Shown here: positions 51,892-61,010 of the stretch, piece by piece
Layout: each line of letters begins with the position of its first letter
Position numbering within the stretch: position 1 is the stretch's first letter
From: Candidatus Peregrinibacteria bacterium
GTDB lineage: Bacteria; Patescibacteriota; Gracilibacteria; Peribacterales; Peribacteraceae
Direction of reading: 5' to 3'
NCBI GenBank assembly: GCA_030649955.1
Contig: JAUSFD010000015.1
Location: 17,898-81,897, forward strand
Length of the DNA: 64,000 nucleotides
Notes under the pieces: generated by a model
The model's database searches: none
Seen by the model: the letters and a program-made list of their open reading frames with translations, nothing else
What the model was told of the DNA's origin: nothing
Translations under genes and position numbers: made by a program

Positions 51892-51919
51892 ATTCTAGAA
51901 TGTAAAATATATTTGTCAA
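51892..51919 (-). promoter_or_regulatory. Promoter TTGACA-16-TAGAAT
   Basis: Perfect -35 (51919-51914) and good -10 (51897-51892) on the minus strand, 9 nt before the ATG at 51882. Confidence 0.7.
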
Positions 51920-52120
51920 AGTCTGTGTGGGCGCTCCCGGATGGCGACGTCTTCTCCAGTTTCCGACAGGCGATATCAATGTAGGGGCTCAGGCGTTGGA
52001 GATCGGTCGGGTTGATTATTAGAACCTTCGCAGTGCGGAATGGGCCCGTACATACGTGTCTCAGCCGACTCGCATACCAAAGATGACAGTGGCACTCCAG
52101 GGAAGTACACTGCACCCTCG

Positions 52121-52462
52121 ATGAATATTTGTCCTGCAAGATTCGTACTGTGTTCGCTCGGTTGTCTCTGTGCGCTTACGTTTGTGGGCTGCTCTCCCGC
52201 TCCAGTACCCACACCAATTCCGCAGAACTCCGGCCAAGACATTTCGCAAGAGGCGGCTATCGAAGTCGTACGCAACCGACCGGAAGTCGTGAAATTCGAG
52301 AGTACCCTCGTGAAGGCGGGAACCGTGGCGCACATCGATGCACAGTCCGAAGATAAGGAGTGGCTGGTGCAGGTGTACGAGGTGAAGGGCGGACACACCG
52401 CCACGTTCAACTGGTACCGTGTGGACAAGAAAACGGGGCAGATTTCGACGGAATTCCCGTGA
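52121..52462 (+). CDS. Small lipoprotein, PepSY-like
   Basis: From the ATG at 52121 the product has 113 residues. The signal peptide has several Cys and ends in LTFVGC, an acceptable lipobox. After a Pro-rich linker (SPAPVPTPIPQNSG), the domain ISQEAAIEVVRNRPEVVKFES.. KEWLVQVYEVKGGHTATFNWYRVDKKTGQI resembles a PepSY-type fold. It converges with the O-antigen-ligase-like gene, 3 nt apart. Confidence 0.75.
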   Translation: MNICPARFVLCSLGCLCALTFVGCSPAPVPTPIPQNSGQDISQEAAIEVVRNRPEVVKFESTLVKAGTVAHIDAQSEDKEWLVQVYEVKGGHTATFNWYRVDKKTGQISTEFP

Positions 52463-52465
52463 CGG

Positions 52466-54352
52466 TCACTCCGGTTGCAGGACGTTCTGCAGTAGTGGCT
52501 CAAGCCATGGCTGCTCCTTGCGCAGAATCCGACCGCGCGGCGACGAAGGGTCGTTCCAGTCCCGTGGGAGGAGCGTGATGAGTGCTTGTTCCGTTTCCCG
52601 CTCGCGAACCGCGTCCCCCAGCAGCGCATACCCATGCGCGGCGATGCGGTAGACGGTGACATCGACCGGGCGCATCTCCTGCGCTGTCGTGAAGAGCTGC
52701 GCAGCGCGTTCTCCGTTCCCGCGGATCGTGGCCTGCCATCCCAGGAGGAGTGGTGCCATGCCGTCCTGCATGCTCGTCAGTGCGGAAAGCTGTTCCACAC
52801 TTCCGCCGACGATGCGATGGAGTCGTGCGGCTGTCGGTGCATCCTGCACTTGCTCCAGGGCGAGCAGTGCCGCCTCAGCAGTTTCGATGAGGATCTGCCG
52901 GTCATAGGGGAAGAGCACTACCGTCCGCATCGCGGCATCCGCCGCTTCCAGTGTCGCTCCGCTCCGGAGCAGAGCTTCGGAGCGCTCACGGTGGAACCGG
53001 GCGACGATCCACCATCCGAAGATGATGGCTGTCAGGAGCGAAAAAATAGCCGCGACCCAGAGGATGCGTCTTGAGAAGATCGAGTGTCGTCCCATTGCCG
53101 GGGACGGGAGGGATCCAAGACCCATGCCCGCGATCAGCCAAGAGAATGCGCTCGTGGCTGGATCAGCGACGCCAGCGAGCAGACTCACATGCGTTCCTGT
53201 AAGGGAGATGAGGATGACCGGCAGGAGCGGGTGCATCATGCGGTTTCGCCAGAGACCGATGCCGAGGAGCGCGAAGAATCCGTACGTGAGCAGCAGCCCC
53301 ATCCATCCGAGTGTGAGGAGGATCTGGAGCGGTTCGCTGTGCATGTCGTCAATCTTCGTCGTGAGCGATTCATATTCGTAGAGCACAGGAGAGAGGGAGC
53401 GCGGCGAGACGAGTCCGACTGTTTCGAGTCCATAGCCGGATGGCCGTTCTTTTATCATGGACACCGCGCTTTTCCAGATTTCACTGCGGGCTCCGAGCGA
53501 GAAAGGGTGTTGCGTCGACACACGGAAGCGGCTCGAGAAGGACCAAGCGGCGATGCTTGCGAGTACAAGCGCGACTGCGATGATCAGCAGTATGTTTCGT
53601 CGGCTGCTCTGGCGAGTGTTTTGCCTCGGCATCGATAGCACCCACAGTATCCCAGCGATCAACAGCCCCAGTAACGCAGCGCGGCTCGCGGTGGCGAACA
53701 GGACAGCAAGATTCGGGAACATGATTGCAACGTACAAACTCCGATTGTTCCCTCCCCTCTCACGTGCCTGCCACGCGACGAACGGCAACGTGAGGAGCAG
53801 GAAATTTGCAAGCATCGTCGGCTGGCCGATGGTCGAGAAGACGCGCCCGAGGAAGAGATCCGTGTTCCATGCCCCGGCGAGTGGATCCAGCCCTACTATC
53901 TGCGATACCCCGTAGAGCACAACGATTGCATTGGCGATTATGACGGACCGCACAATCGCGTATCGTGCATGCTCACTTTGTACGGCCACAACTCCCGTAA
54001 GCGCGACGGAAAAATACGCGATGTGTGTGAGAACACCCTGGAACCGAGGAGGAGAACCGACAATGCTGAGGATCGGTGCAATGGACCAGAACGGCGAAAG
54101 CAGAGTGATGATGACCAGTAACAGCAACAATCGCCCTGTCCATGTCGTGAGGAGGGTAGAGAGAGCATCACGCTCAGGATCACGCTGTGCAGCCAGAGTG
54201 CCCACGAAACCTGCGAGAGCGACGAAGAAGATTTTTGGCAGGACGAAACCAATGGAATTGAGCGGAACGAATGCAATGGCAACCAGCACGAGCGCCCCGC
54301 AGAACCACAACATCAGTCTCGGGATGGCAATTGATCGTAGGGGCGTCTTCAT
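52466..54352 (-). CDS. O-antigen ligase-like (Wzy/RfaL superfamily) membrane protein with C-terminal TPR-like helices
   Basis: From the ATG at 54352 the product has 628 residues. About twelve membrane helices run from residue 10 to 445. A large loop before the last helices carries HPFSLGARSEIWKSAVSMIKERPSGYGLETVGLV and DDMHSEPLQILLTLGWMGLLL, the typical Wzy_C signature with the R/H residues. The C-terminal 180 residues are helical repeats rich in Ala (SGATLEAADAAMRTVVLFPYD.. AAEAALLALEQV), resembling TPRs. Such enzymes polymerise or transfer glycans to lipid or protein acceptors. In this locus it may glycosylate surface proteins, though that is inference. Confidence 0.82.
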   Translation of the reverse strand: MKTPLRSIAIPRLMLWFCGALVLVAIAFVPLNSIGFVLPKIFFVALAGFVGTLAAQRDPERDALSTLLTTWTGRLLLLLVIITLLSPFWSIAPILSIVGSPPRFQGVLTHIAYFSVALTGVVAVQSEHARYAIVRSVIIANAIVVLYGVSQIVGLDPLAGAWNTDLFLGRVFSTIGQPTMLANFLLLTLPFVAWQARERGGNNRSLYVAIMFPNLAVLFATASRAALLGLLIAGILWVLSMPRQNTRQSSRRNILLIIAVALVLASIAAWSFSSRFRVSTQHPFSLGARSEIWKSAVSMIKERPSGYGLETVGLVSPRSLSPVLYEYESLTTKIDDMHSEPLQILLTLGWMGLLLTYGFFALLGIGLWRNRMMHPLLPVILISLTGTHVSLLAGVADPATSAFSWLIAGMGLGSLPSPAMGRHSIFSRRILWVAAIFSLLTAIIFGWWIVARFHRERSEALLRSGATLEAADAAMRTVVLFPYDRQILIETAEAALLALEQVQDAPTAARLHRIVGGSVEQLSALTSMQDGMAPLLLGWQATIRGNGERAAQLFTTAQEMRPVDVTVYRIAAHGYALLGDAVRERETEQALITLLPRDWNDPSSPRGRILRKEQPWLEPLLQNVLQPE

Positions 54353-54359
54353 GTACAAT
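54331..54359 (+). promoter_or_regulatory. Promoter TTGATC-17-TACAAT
   Basis: Good hexamers at ideal spacing, 43 nt before the ATG at 54403. The promoter overlaps the first codons of the divergent gene. Confidence 0.65.
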
Positions 54360-54402
54360 ATTTCGAGATTAGCACCAACACCCATCCATTCCCATCCCTC
54401 GT

Positions 54403-57072
54403 ATGAAGCTCCCACTCCTGCGATGCACTCGCACGTGGATCATCGCTGCGTTTTTCGTCTCGGTGGCAACGGGTGTCGCGACGTGGTCTCTGAACGGCTG
54501 GACGGCATCAACGATTACCAATCCCTTCCAGGGACTCACAATCACGCCTTCGCCTGCGATCGTCGAAGCGGGAGGCACGCTCCGGCTGACGGCCGAAGGA
54601 GACTTCGGCACGGCGACCATGCCGGTGCGCGCGGACTGGTTCTTCCTCGAGCCCGAGAGTGAAGCGACGGGAACGCTTGAAGGATGTGAGCGGAGCAAGA
54701 CCTGCGATTTCCACGCCGATGACACAGCGGGCATCGCTGTGATCCAGGCACAGGTAGGGGATGGCGACGCGGTTGCCGTGGCGAAGATCACCGTGACGGA
54801 ATCGCTGAAGAATCCCTTCAAGGATGAACTCCCTGCGTGGGCGCTTTCCTCCATTGTGAATCTCTACCGCCAGGGAATCGTGAAAGGCTACGACGATGGC
54901 CGCTACGGCCCGGCGGATTCCCTCACGCGCGGGCAGATCGTGACGCTCATTGTCCGCATGCTTACGAAGGCGAACCTGATGAAAGAGGGTGAAGCCTGCA
55001 CGCGTTCACCCAGCGATGTTCCGGCAACGCACTATGCGTACGCTGCTGTGTGTGCATTCGCTAACCGTGGATGGACTATACCAAAGGTGAACTTCCGTCC
55101 CGATGCCGTCGCTTCACGTGGCGATACTGCAGGGTTCCTTGCGTCGGCGACCCTTGATATCCTTGAGAAGGACGGAGCAGCTGGGAACGCTCAGGTCTTC
55201 GATGATGTTCCTGTGTCATCGCCCTTCTTCCGTGCGACGGCGCTCCTCCAGCGAGCAGGCATCATGACGGGCTACCCGAGTGGTGATTTCGGATTACATG
55301 ATCCGCTCAATCGCGCGGCGGCCGCGACGGTCGTCGACCGCGCGCTCGATGTCCTCCATGGCCGGGCGATTGCGCATCCCGCCGCACCGGTGGGGCAGAC
55401 CGGCAACCCCTCTGATGGAACGGATGCAGGCGTCCAGAACGGGACGTTCATCCCCAGCAACGAACCCCCCCTCGTTCTGCGTCCGCTCCCTCCCCTGCCT
55501 CGCGTTGGGGAGAAGTGCCCGAAAGATGGCTTCAGATTCACTGCCAGCAGCTCTAGCGCGTCCATTGGCGACTCGCAGTCCCTGCCCAGGGATGGCGTCG
55601 CCTGCTGCGAGGCATGCCCGAGCAACGAGTACTCTCGCTACTACGTCCCCTTCGCAGGCAATGACTGCGAACAGGGCGACGCGCGGCGCGATGACCTCTC
55701 CCCCAAGGAGTGTGCGAACCCCATTCCCGAGAAGTGGGGGGACTTTCCCGAGACCTACGGAGCACACTGCCCGCAGTCGAAGCTCCGCGGCTCTCTCCTC
55801 ACGGGCCAAGCATCGGGACCGGCCGGCGGAGGCGAAGAGCCGCCGACATTCCCGGAAGTGGATCCACGCGACTGCAATGCGATCGAGCGGAAGCTCAACG
55901 AGATCAACGCGGCGATCGACAATGTGAACAACGAAGAAATCCCCATGAAGGAATGGGCTCTCATGCAGGCCCAGGCCGCGTTGAAGGGCGCGGTTGCTGA
56001 GCGTGACAAGGCCCAGGGAACGTTCGATTTCAACGCGCACGCATGGGTCAAGAATGCCGGCTTCACGCTGGCGCCTGGGACGAATCAGCCGCTGAAACCC
56101 GGCGGCGTGCCAGCGGAGACGTCAACGACGATCTACAAGAGATGGAAAGTCGTGCAGGACACTATCGAGGTTGTGCGTCTTGCCGAGGAGAAGATCGCAG
56201 TGGCGAAGGGCGAACTCGAGAGCGTCCACGCGAAAGTTCCCGTACTGAAGTCACAAGCGAAAACCTTGAAGACCATGCTCGACGCATGTCGTAGTGCGGA
56301 GGCGGCGAGCTCATCCAGGGCAGCCGCGAGCAGGAGCGCCGCCATGGCGTCGGCGGAGGGCGTCACCAGGAGCCGCAACGCGCCGTACATCAATCTGCAC
56401 AACCTGCAGGAGGTCTTCCGCGCTCCGCACGACATCGATCCTGACGGCTGCTGCAGTAAGCCGGTGGAGGAGACGTACCGCTGCGTGTACCTGGACGTCG
56501 ACGACGACCTGCCCGTGAAGATCACGATGGCGAAGGAGGACTTCACCCGGATGATCGACGGGATGAAGCGGACGCTCTCCATCGCGAACTGGATCTCCTC
56601 CATCAGCGACGGCGTCATCGGCATCATCGGGAAGTTGTTCTCGGACGCGGCCATTCCCAGCGCCGAGGATACCATCCTGGAAGCCATACGCTGGATGCAC
56701 GAACACCTCAACCATATCAACAGCATGAGCATTCCCCTGAGAATCTACGTCTACGATGTGACGGACGTCTTCACGCCCGAGGAGCCCAGGGTCTGCAAGA
56801 ATGTCACCTGGCAGAAAGTACGTGCGGCTCGCGTCACGAACGCAGGCGGTTGGCACATTGGCGATGTTTCGTATGAATGTCCCTTCGAGTTCCAGTTCGA
56901 GGGAGGGGGGATCGGCTGCAAGTCTCCATCCCCCGAAGCACTGCTGGAGAAGATAAACTACTTGGTCAGGCACGCCAAGCTGCGTGAAGCAGGTCAAGCC
57001 TCAAGCGCCCGCACCGAGTATAAGCACAAAGAAGCGCGTTGCCCGCAAGAGCGCCCGAGCACGACCCCGTAA
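54403..57072 (+). CDS. SLH-domain surface protein with coiled-coil C-terminal region
   Basis: The product has 889 residues. A membrane/signal segment (TWIIAAFFVSVATGVATWSL) is followed by an Ig-like domain (LTITPSPAIVEAGGTLRLTAEGDFGTATMPVRADW). Three SLH domains lie at about 135-325 (NLYRQGIVKGYDDGRYGPADSLTRGQI; FANRGWTIPKVNFRPDAVASRGDT; LLQRAGIMTGYPSGDFGLHD). A Cys-rich part follows (GVACCEACPSNEY), then a long coiled coil at about 485-630 (NAIERKLNEINAAIDNV) and a C-terminal domain with CC and other Cys. The first 330 residues closely resemble the gene at 57634, so the pair arose by duplication with different C-terminal parts. The end overlaps the next gene by 34 nt. Confidence 0.85.
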   Translation: MKLPLLRCTRTWIIAAFFVSVATGVATWSLNGWTASTITNPFQGLTITPSPAIVEAGGTLRLTAEGDFGTATMPVRADWFFLEPESEATGTLEGCERSKTCDFHADDTAGIAVIQAQVGDGDAVAVAKITVTESLKNPFKDELPAWALSSIVNLYRQGIVKGYDDGRYGPADSLTRGQIVTLIVRMLTKANLMKEGEACTRSPSDVPATHYAYAAVCAFANRGWTIPKVNFRPDAVASRGDTAGFLASATLDILEKDGAAGNAQVFDDVPVSSPFFRATALLQRAGIMTGYPSGDFGLHDPLNRAAAATVVDRALDVLHGRAIAHPAAPVGQTGNPSDGTDAGVQNGTFIPSNEPPLVLRPLPPLPRVGEKCPKDGFRFTASSSSASIGDSQSLPRDGVACCEACPSNEYSRYYVPFAGNDCEQGDARRDDLSPKECANPIPEKWGDFPETYGAHCPQSKLRGSLLTGQASGPAGGGEEPPTFPEVDPRDCNAIERKLNEINAAIDNVNNEEIPMKEWALMQAQAALKGAVAERDKAQGTFDFNAHAWVKNAGFTLAPGTNQPLKPGGVPAETSTTIYKRWKVVQDTIEVVRLAEEKIAVAKGELESVHAKVPVLKSQAKTLKTMLDACRSAEAASSSRAAASRSAAMASAEGVTRSRNAPYINLHNLQEVFRAPHDIDPDGCCSKPVEETYRCVYLDVDDDLPVKITMAKEDFTRMIDGMKRTLSIANWISSISDGVIGIIGKLFSDAAIPSAEDTILEAIRWMHEHLNHINSMSIPLRIYVYDVTDVFTPEEPRVCKNVTWQKVRAARVTNAGGWHIGDVSYECPFEFQFEGGGIGCKSPSPEALLEKINYLVRHAKLREAGQASSARTEYKHKEARCPQERPSTTP

Positions 57073-57587
57073 GTCCTCCCCCGCAGCGCCTGCCCTCCAC
57101 CGATTCCACCATCGTCTTCTGGATCGCCTTCGGCCTCGCCTGCGCGTGGCTCCTGCCACGGTACTATTCCACTCGTGGAGCGAAGCGAGTACAGGAGCTC
57201 CGGCGCGCGGCAATCGTCATGGACTCGCTCGTTCTCCTCTCACTCGCCTTGCCATGGATCCCCGCGAGTCGTGGCGGTCCGCTCTCTGGACTTACCATCA
57301 TTGCCAGCGGCAATATTCTCTTGATCGCGTTCGCACTCTCTGTCGTCTGCGCCCTCACGCTGTTCTCGATCAATACGCGCCAGACACTCTGGAAGATCGG
57401 TGCGTGTTTGCAGATCCTCGCGACGTTCCTCCTGTTCGCCGCCATGCTCCGGCTCCTCCCCGGGACATTCGCATTGAAGATCGGAGAGAGTGCGCCCATT
57501 GCCGCCGCTCTCCTTCTCCTTGCAGGCAATGTGGCTGCACTATTCCTCTGGCACCAGTTGCAGAAACGGAGGCATGGAGTTGTGTAA
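57039..57587 (+). CDS. Four-helix membrane protein of unknown function
   Basis: The product has 182 residues, starting inside the end of the preceding SLH gene (34-nt overlap). After a Pro-rich start there are four or five membrane helices: STIVFWIAFGLACAWLL, IVMDSLVLLSLALPWI, ILLIAFALSVVCALTLF, IGACLQILATFLLFAAML and IAAALLLLAGNVAALFL. It ends with a basic tail (QKRRHGVV). The exact start is uncertain. The overlap implies translational coupling to the surface-protein gene. Confidence 0.7.
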   Translation: MPARAPEHDPVSPPPQRLPSTDSTIVFWIAFGLACAWLLPRYYSTRGAKRVQELRRAAIVMDSLVLLSLALPWIPASRGGPLSGLTIIASGNILLIAFALSVVCALTLFSINTRQTLWKIGACLQILATFLLFAAMLRLLPGTFALKIGESAPIAAALLLLAGNVAALFLWHQLQKRRHGVV

Positions 57588-57608
57588 TATACAAAAATAT
57601 GTTATAAT
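57580..57608 (+). promoter_or_regulatory. Promoter TTGTGT-17-TATAAT
   Basis: Perfect -10 at ideal spacing, 25 nt before the ATG at 57634, in an AT-rich gap. Confidence 0.7.
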
Positions 57609-57633
57609 AACTTCAAATACACACCTCTCTCCT

Positions 57634-59676
57634 ATGCGCCGATTCCAGAAGAATACCGTCGCCATCGCTCTCTGCGGCATCTCCCTGCTCGTGATCGCGG
57701 TGTCCTTCACGGCATCCCGAATGCTGCAGGCGAATGCAACGAGCGACGAGCTCGCGAACGTCCGGATCACCGCCGATGGCCCGCTCACGGTCGAAGCAGG
57801 TGGCAGTATCCGCCTGACCGCGGAAGGTGACTACGGAACGGCGACCATGCCCGTGCGGGCAGACTGGTCGATTGGCAGCGGTGTCCCGGCAACAGTCGGA
57901 CGCTGCAGGAATGCCAAGCAGTGCACGATGACCGCAGGCGAGGAGGCAGGGATGGTGGAAGTCATCGCCGATGCTGAGGGGTACCATTCCACCGTCTTCA
58001 TCGAGGTCACAGAGACACTCAAGAATCCCTTCACGGACGCTCTACCGGACTGGGCTACTCCCTCCATCATTCATCTCTACCGTGCTGGCATCATCAAAGG
58101 GTACGACGACAATCGCTACGGTCCCGCGGATCCCGTTACCCGCGGTCAGGTGATCACACTCCTGTACCGCATGCTACGGTCAGCGGATCTCATCGGCATG
58201 GGCAAGACCGGGTGCAACGCCTACGGTGATGTCCTGCCTGGCGACTACATGGAAGAAGCCGTCTGCGCCTTCGCGGCTGAAGGATGGGGATTCGATGAGG
58301 AGAACTATCTGCCGAATGACGCAGCCTCACGCGGGATCGTTGCCAGACTGGTCGCCATCGTTGGACAGCCCCTCTTCACAGAGGCGGACCTCGACGTGGA
58401 GTCACTGGCCGACGGACCGCAGGTGTTCGATGATGTTCCACGGGGCAATGCATTCTTCACGGAGGTGGCCATCACCAATGCCCTGGGCGTGATGACCGGC
58501 TACCCCACAGGCGATTTTGGGATCCAGGATTCCATCAATCGCGCCAGTATGGCGGTCATACTCGATCGGCTCCTCGACCAATTTCACCATGCGGGCATGG
58601 GACAATCGCCGATGCACAATGTCGCTCCCGTGCAGCCCGGCGTCGCCGGGTCCGTATCGTCGTCATCGGAGCCCAAGACCGCTGTTTTTGCGTCGAGCGG
58701 CAACGAAGCCATCCCGTGCCATGATTCGGACGGGGGGGAGAATCTGTTCGATCAGGGCATCATCTACGGAACATTCCACGGTCAGCCGGATCGCGCGTGG
58801 GAATTCGAGGATGAGTGCCTCAGCCTTTCGACGGTCAAGGAGTACTCGTGTGATCGCGGCCTCTACATTGGCTACAGTGAACTCCAATGTCCGGGAGCCA
58901 GTACGTGCAGGAACGGGGGATGTATCCGGATTGCCTGTGAGGACAGCGACAGCGGACAGGACTTCGCCGTGCAGGGGACAGTCAGCGTGCGCAATACCGA
59001 TACGGGGGAGGTCGAGTTTTCGTCGACGGATGAGTGCGTGGATTACGGCAGAGCCGTCCATCAGGCGGAGTACTACTGCGGATCGGACGGACGCATCCTG
59101 AACACCGGCAAAGTCTGTCCGAACGGATGTGCGGATGGCGTCTGTCTCCAGGCGTCGTCAGCAGCCGCGAAGGCCGTCTCACCCTCGATAGCTTCTTCCA
59201 TGTCCTCACTCTCGAGATCGGCGGCTGCCTCCGCATCGTCTCGTCCCGCATCCGTCGCATCGCAGCATCGGCAGGCCACCGGGATCATCGACCTCTCCAA
59301 TTTCTTCCAGGGTCTCAACAGGGTGTCAAAATATTACGATTTCTCCATGGAGCTCTACCGCCGAGACCAGAATGACAAGCCGTGGGATTTCCGCTTCAGC
59401 TTGCAATCCGGCGCAGGATTTGGGCTTGGGACTTCCTATCTCGAGGCTGCGAGCAGAGAGGGCAGCACGGCTCTCTTCGCCATGCCGATGAAGCGCTACG
59501 AAGAACTGACGGAAGATGATTGCAAAAACAATCCGGATTACGCGAGCAATCACGAAGCGATCATTTTCGGGTACAACGCGACCGTCATCTGCTTCAAGAC
59601 GGATGACGGCGTCGTCGGCAAGATGCGCGGTGGCCCGAGTGACACCGACCGGGTGGAGTTCACAATCTGGAAATAA
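57634..59676 (+). CDS. SLH-domain surface protein, paralogue of the gene at 54403
   Basis: From the ATG at 57634 the product has 680 residues. The N-terminal membrane/signal segment (TVAIALCGISLLVIAVSF) is followed by the same Ig-like domain (VRITADGPLTVEAGGSIRLTAEGDYGTATMPVRADW) and SLH triplet (HLYRAGIIKGYDDNRYGPADPVTRGQV; FAAEGWGFDEENYLPNDAASRGI; ITNALGVMTGYPTGDFGIQD). Two Cys-rich repeats follow at about 360-510 (PCHDSDGGENLFDQGIIYGT; ACEDSDSGQDFAVQGTVSV). A Ser/Ala linker leads to a C-terminal globular domain with no recognisable family. It has its own promoter. Confidence 0.85.
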   Translation: MRRFQKNTVAIALCGISLLVIAVSFTASRMLQANATSDELANVRITADGPLTVEAGGSIRLTAEGDYGTATMPVRADWSIGSGVPATVGRCRNAKQCTMTAGEEAGMVEVIADAEGYHSTVFIEVTETLKNPFTDALPDWATPSIIHLYRAGIIKGYDDNRYGPADPVTRGQVITLLYRMLRSADLIGMGKTGCNAYGDVLPGDYMEEAVCAFAAEGWGFDEENYLPNDAASRGIVARLVAIVGQPLFTEADLDVESLADGPQVFDDVPRGNAFFTEVAITNALGVMTGYPTGDFGIQDSINRASMAVILDRLLDQFHHAGMGQSPMHNVAPVQPGVAGSVSSSSEPKTAVFASSGNEAIPCHDSDGGENLFDQGIIYGTFHGQPDRAWEFEDECLSLSTVKEYSCDRGLYIGYSELQCPGASTCRNGGCIRIACEDSDSGQDFAVQGTVSVRNTDTGEVEFSSTDECVDYGRAVHQAEYYCGSDGRILNTGKVCPNGCADGVCLQASSAAAKAVSPSIASSMSSLSRSAAASASSRPASVASQHRQATGIIDLSNFFQGLNRVSKYYDFSMELYRRDQNDKPWDFRFSLQSGAGFGLGTSYLEAASREGSTALFAMPMKRYEELTEDDCKNNPDYASNHEAIIFGYNATVICFKTDDGVVGKMRGGPSDTDRVEFTIWK

Positions 59677-59680
59677 GAAG

Positions 59681-60316
59681 ATGGAATCCCACGCAATGAC
59701 CCATCGAAGAAATGTCGCGGCTCTTGTTGCGGTGATGTTTGTCCTTGTGCTCACCGGTTGTGCGCAGTCGTCGTCCACAATCGACCGGCAACAGCAGACG
59801 TCTCCAGCTGTTGCGGGCCCGGAATGGGTGGAATACCGCAGCCCATCGCACGGCTACGCATTATGGTATCCAAGCAATTGGATACTCGAAGACGCCGATG
59901 ATCCCGCCGGTGCGCGCATCCACATCGATGCACCCGACAGTGGCGGAGTATTCATCGTCAGTGCACTTGGCGACAAGCGCATCACGGAACCGGGTGGTGT
60001 TCAGGCCGTTTTCACGGACATCCGCGATGGATTCGAGAAAGACGAACGGTACTCGCTTGAGGCATATGAGGACGGCGAAGAGAAGGGCGGGGCAGTTGCG
60101 GGCAACTACATCGCGCGTGGTGGATTCACGGACGCGGGTACGGAGTATCGCTTCAAGGAACTGGGAACGCTGATGCGCGATGGACGCATCTTTGTCACGA
60201 CTGCACATGTGCAGCGCTCCTCCACCGCGCAGTATGGGGAAATTTTTGACGAGATGATCGGCGGCTTCGATCCCTTTGGAGTGGGGGGCGAGCAACCGTT
60301 GATAACACTGGAATGA
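59681..60316 (+). CDS. Lipoprotein with PsbP-like domain
   Basis: The product has 211 residues from the ATG at 59681; an ATG at 59696 is an alternative that still keeps the signal peptide. The lipobox is LTGC (VMFVLVLTGCAQSSST). The mature domain (EWVEYRSPSHGYALWYPSNWILEDADDPAGARIHID.. GGVFIVSALG.. YRFKELGTLMRDGRIFVTTAHVQRS) has the YPSNW motif of the PsbP/MOG1-like fold. It starts 4 nt after the preceding SLH gene and is probably co-transcribed. Confidence 0.8.
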   Translation: MESHAMTHRRNVAALVAVMFVLVLTGCAQSSSTIDRQQQTSPAVAGPEWVEYRSPSHGYALWYPSNWILEDADDPAGARIHIDAPDSGGVFIVSALGDKRITEPGGVQAVFTDIRDGFEKDERYSLEAYEDGEEKGGAVAGNYIARGGFTDAGTEYRFKELGTLMRDGRIFVTTAHVQRSSTAQYGEIFDEMIGGFDPFGVGGEQPLITLE

Positions 60317-60380
60317 AATCCAGTTTCTCGACTTCACCGACTTCTGTGAAGCAGGCACTGGAGATGGTCACCTGACCCAA

Positions 60381-60394
60381 GAGGGATTCGAACC
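60381..60394. repeat. tRNA T-arm remnant
   Basis: GAGGGATTCGAACC matches the T-arm of tRNA-Gln (on its complementary strand) over 14 nt. No cloverleaf surrounds it. It marks the outer edge of the tRNA-Gln island. Confidence 0.5.
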
Positions 60395-60422
60395 TCGCTA
60401 TGTTCAAGAATTTGTGGTGTAT

Positions 60423-60456
60423 AGGCACCACGGTCGGGTGCCCATGTTGGCTGGGG
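60423..60456. repeat. Left direct repeat (att-like) of the tRNA-Gln island
   Basis: The 34 nt from AGGCACCACGG to TTGGCTGGGG match 63379-63412 with one difference. It includes the final 9 nt of tRNA-Gln and 25 nt of its downstream flank. Confidence 0.85.
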
Positions 60457-60542
60457 CAACGATATTGCCACCGATCAGAGCCACATGAAAAATCTCCGCT
60501 TCTCAGGTGAGAAGCGGAGATAGGTAATTCTGCTGTGCAGCG

Positions 60543-60986
60543 CTACAAAAGTAGATTTTTCACTGTACCAAGCTTGTCATAGTCCACGGGATGCAGATAA
60601 AAGTTGTCCACTGCATCCAGCGAAAAGATGTGACCGCCCCTTATCAAGACTTGTGGAATTGACAGTCCGGCTATTCTTCGCACAACATCGGGTACAAATA
60701 CCAAACCATCTCCTTCAGGGAAGGATTCCCCAACAAGAAAACGCGGGGTGTTTGGGATTTCTCGAAAGAAAAATGTGCCATCTTCACCGATAAGCCCTGA
60801 TTGCTCTAGCCACAATCGAAGCAGCACGATGCCATCACCATTGGCCTTTTCAACGAGTGCCTGATCAGGATCATTAATGGGACTCTCTTCAAACCACAAT
60901 TCCACTGGATACTGGGAGAGTCCTGCACGAAACGATGACCAATAACCATTTCTCGGAAGCAGACGAACTGTCTTGTTAACTATCAC
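60543..60986 (-). CDS. Island protein of unknown function
   Basis: From the GTG at 60986 the product has 147 residues. This start has a good ribosome-binding site (AAGGAG, 7 nt spacing), unlike most genes here; a TTG at 61010 would add 8 residues. The protein is soluble and mixed alpha/beta: VNKTVRLLPRNGYWSSFRAGLSQYPVELWFEESP, GDGIVLLRLWLEQSGLIGEDGTFFFREIP and GDGLVFVPDVVRRIAGLSIPQVLIRGGHIFSLDAVD. I recognise no family. It is AT-rich and the only gene of the first island segment. Confidence 0.68.
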   Translation of the reverse strand: MIVNKTVRLLPRNGYWSSFRAGLSQYPVELWFEESPINDPDQALVEKANGDGIVLLRLWLEQSGLIGEDGTFFFREIPNTPRFLVGESFPEGDGLVFVPDVVRRIAGLSIPQVLIRGGHIFSLDAVDNFYLHPVDYDKLGTVKNLLL

Positions 60987-61010
60987 TGGTTTCTCCTTCT
61001 CATGGAACAA

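Noticed and set aside
56984..57607. 207-codon frame overlapping the four-helix membrane protein
   Set aside because: It is rich in Arg, Pro and His with no hydrophobic pattern; the frame starting at 57039 encodes clear membrane helices instead.
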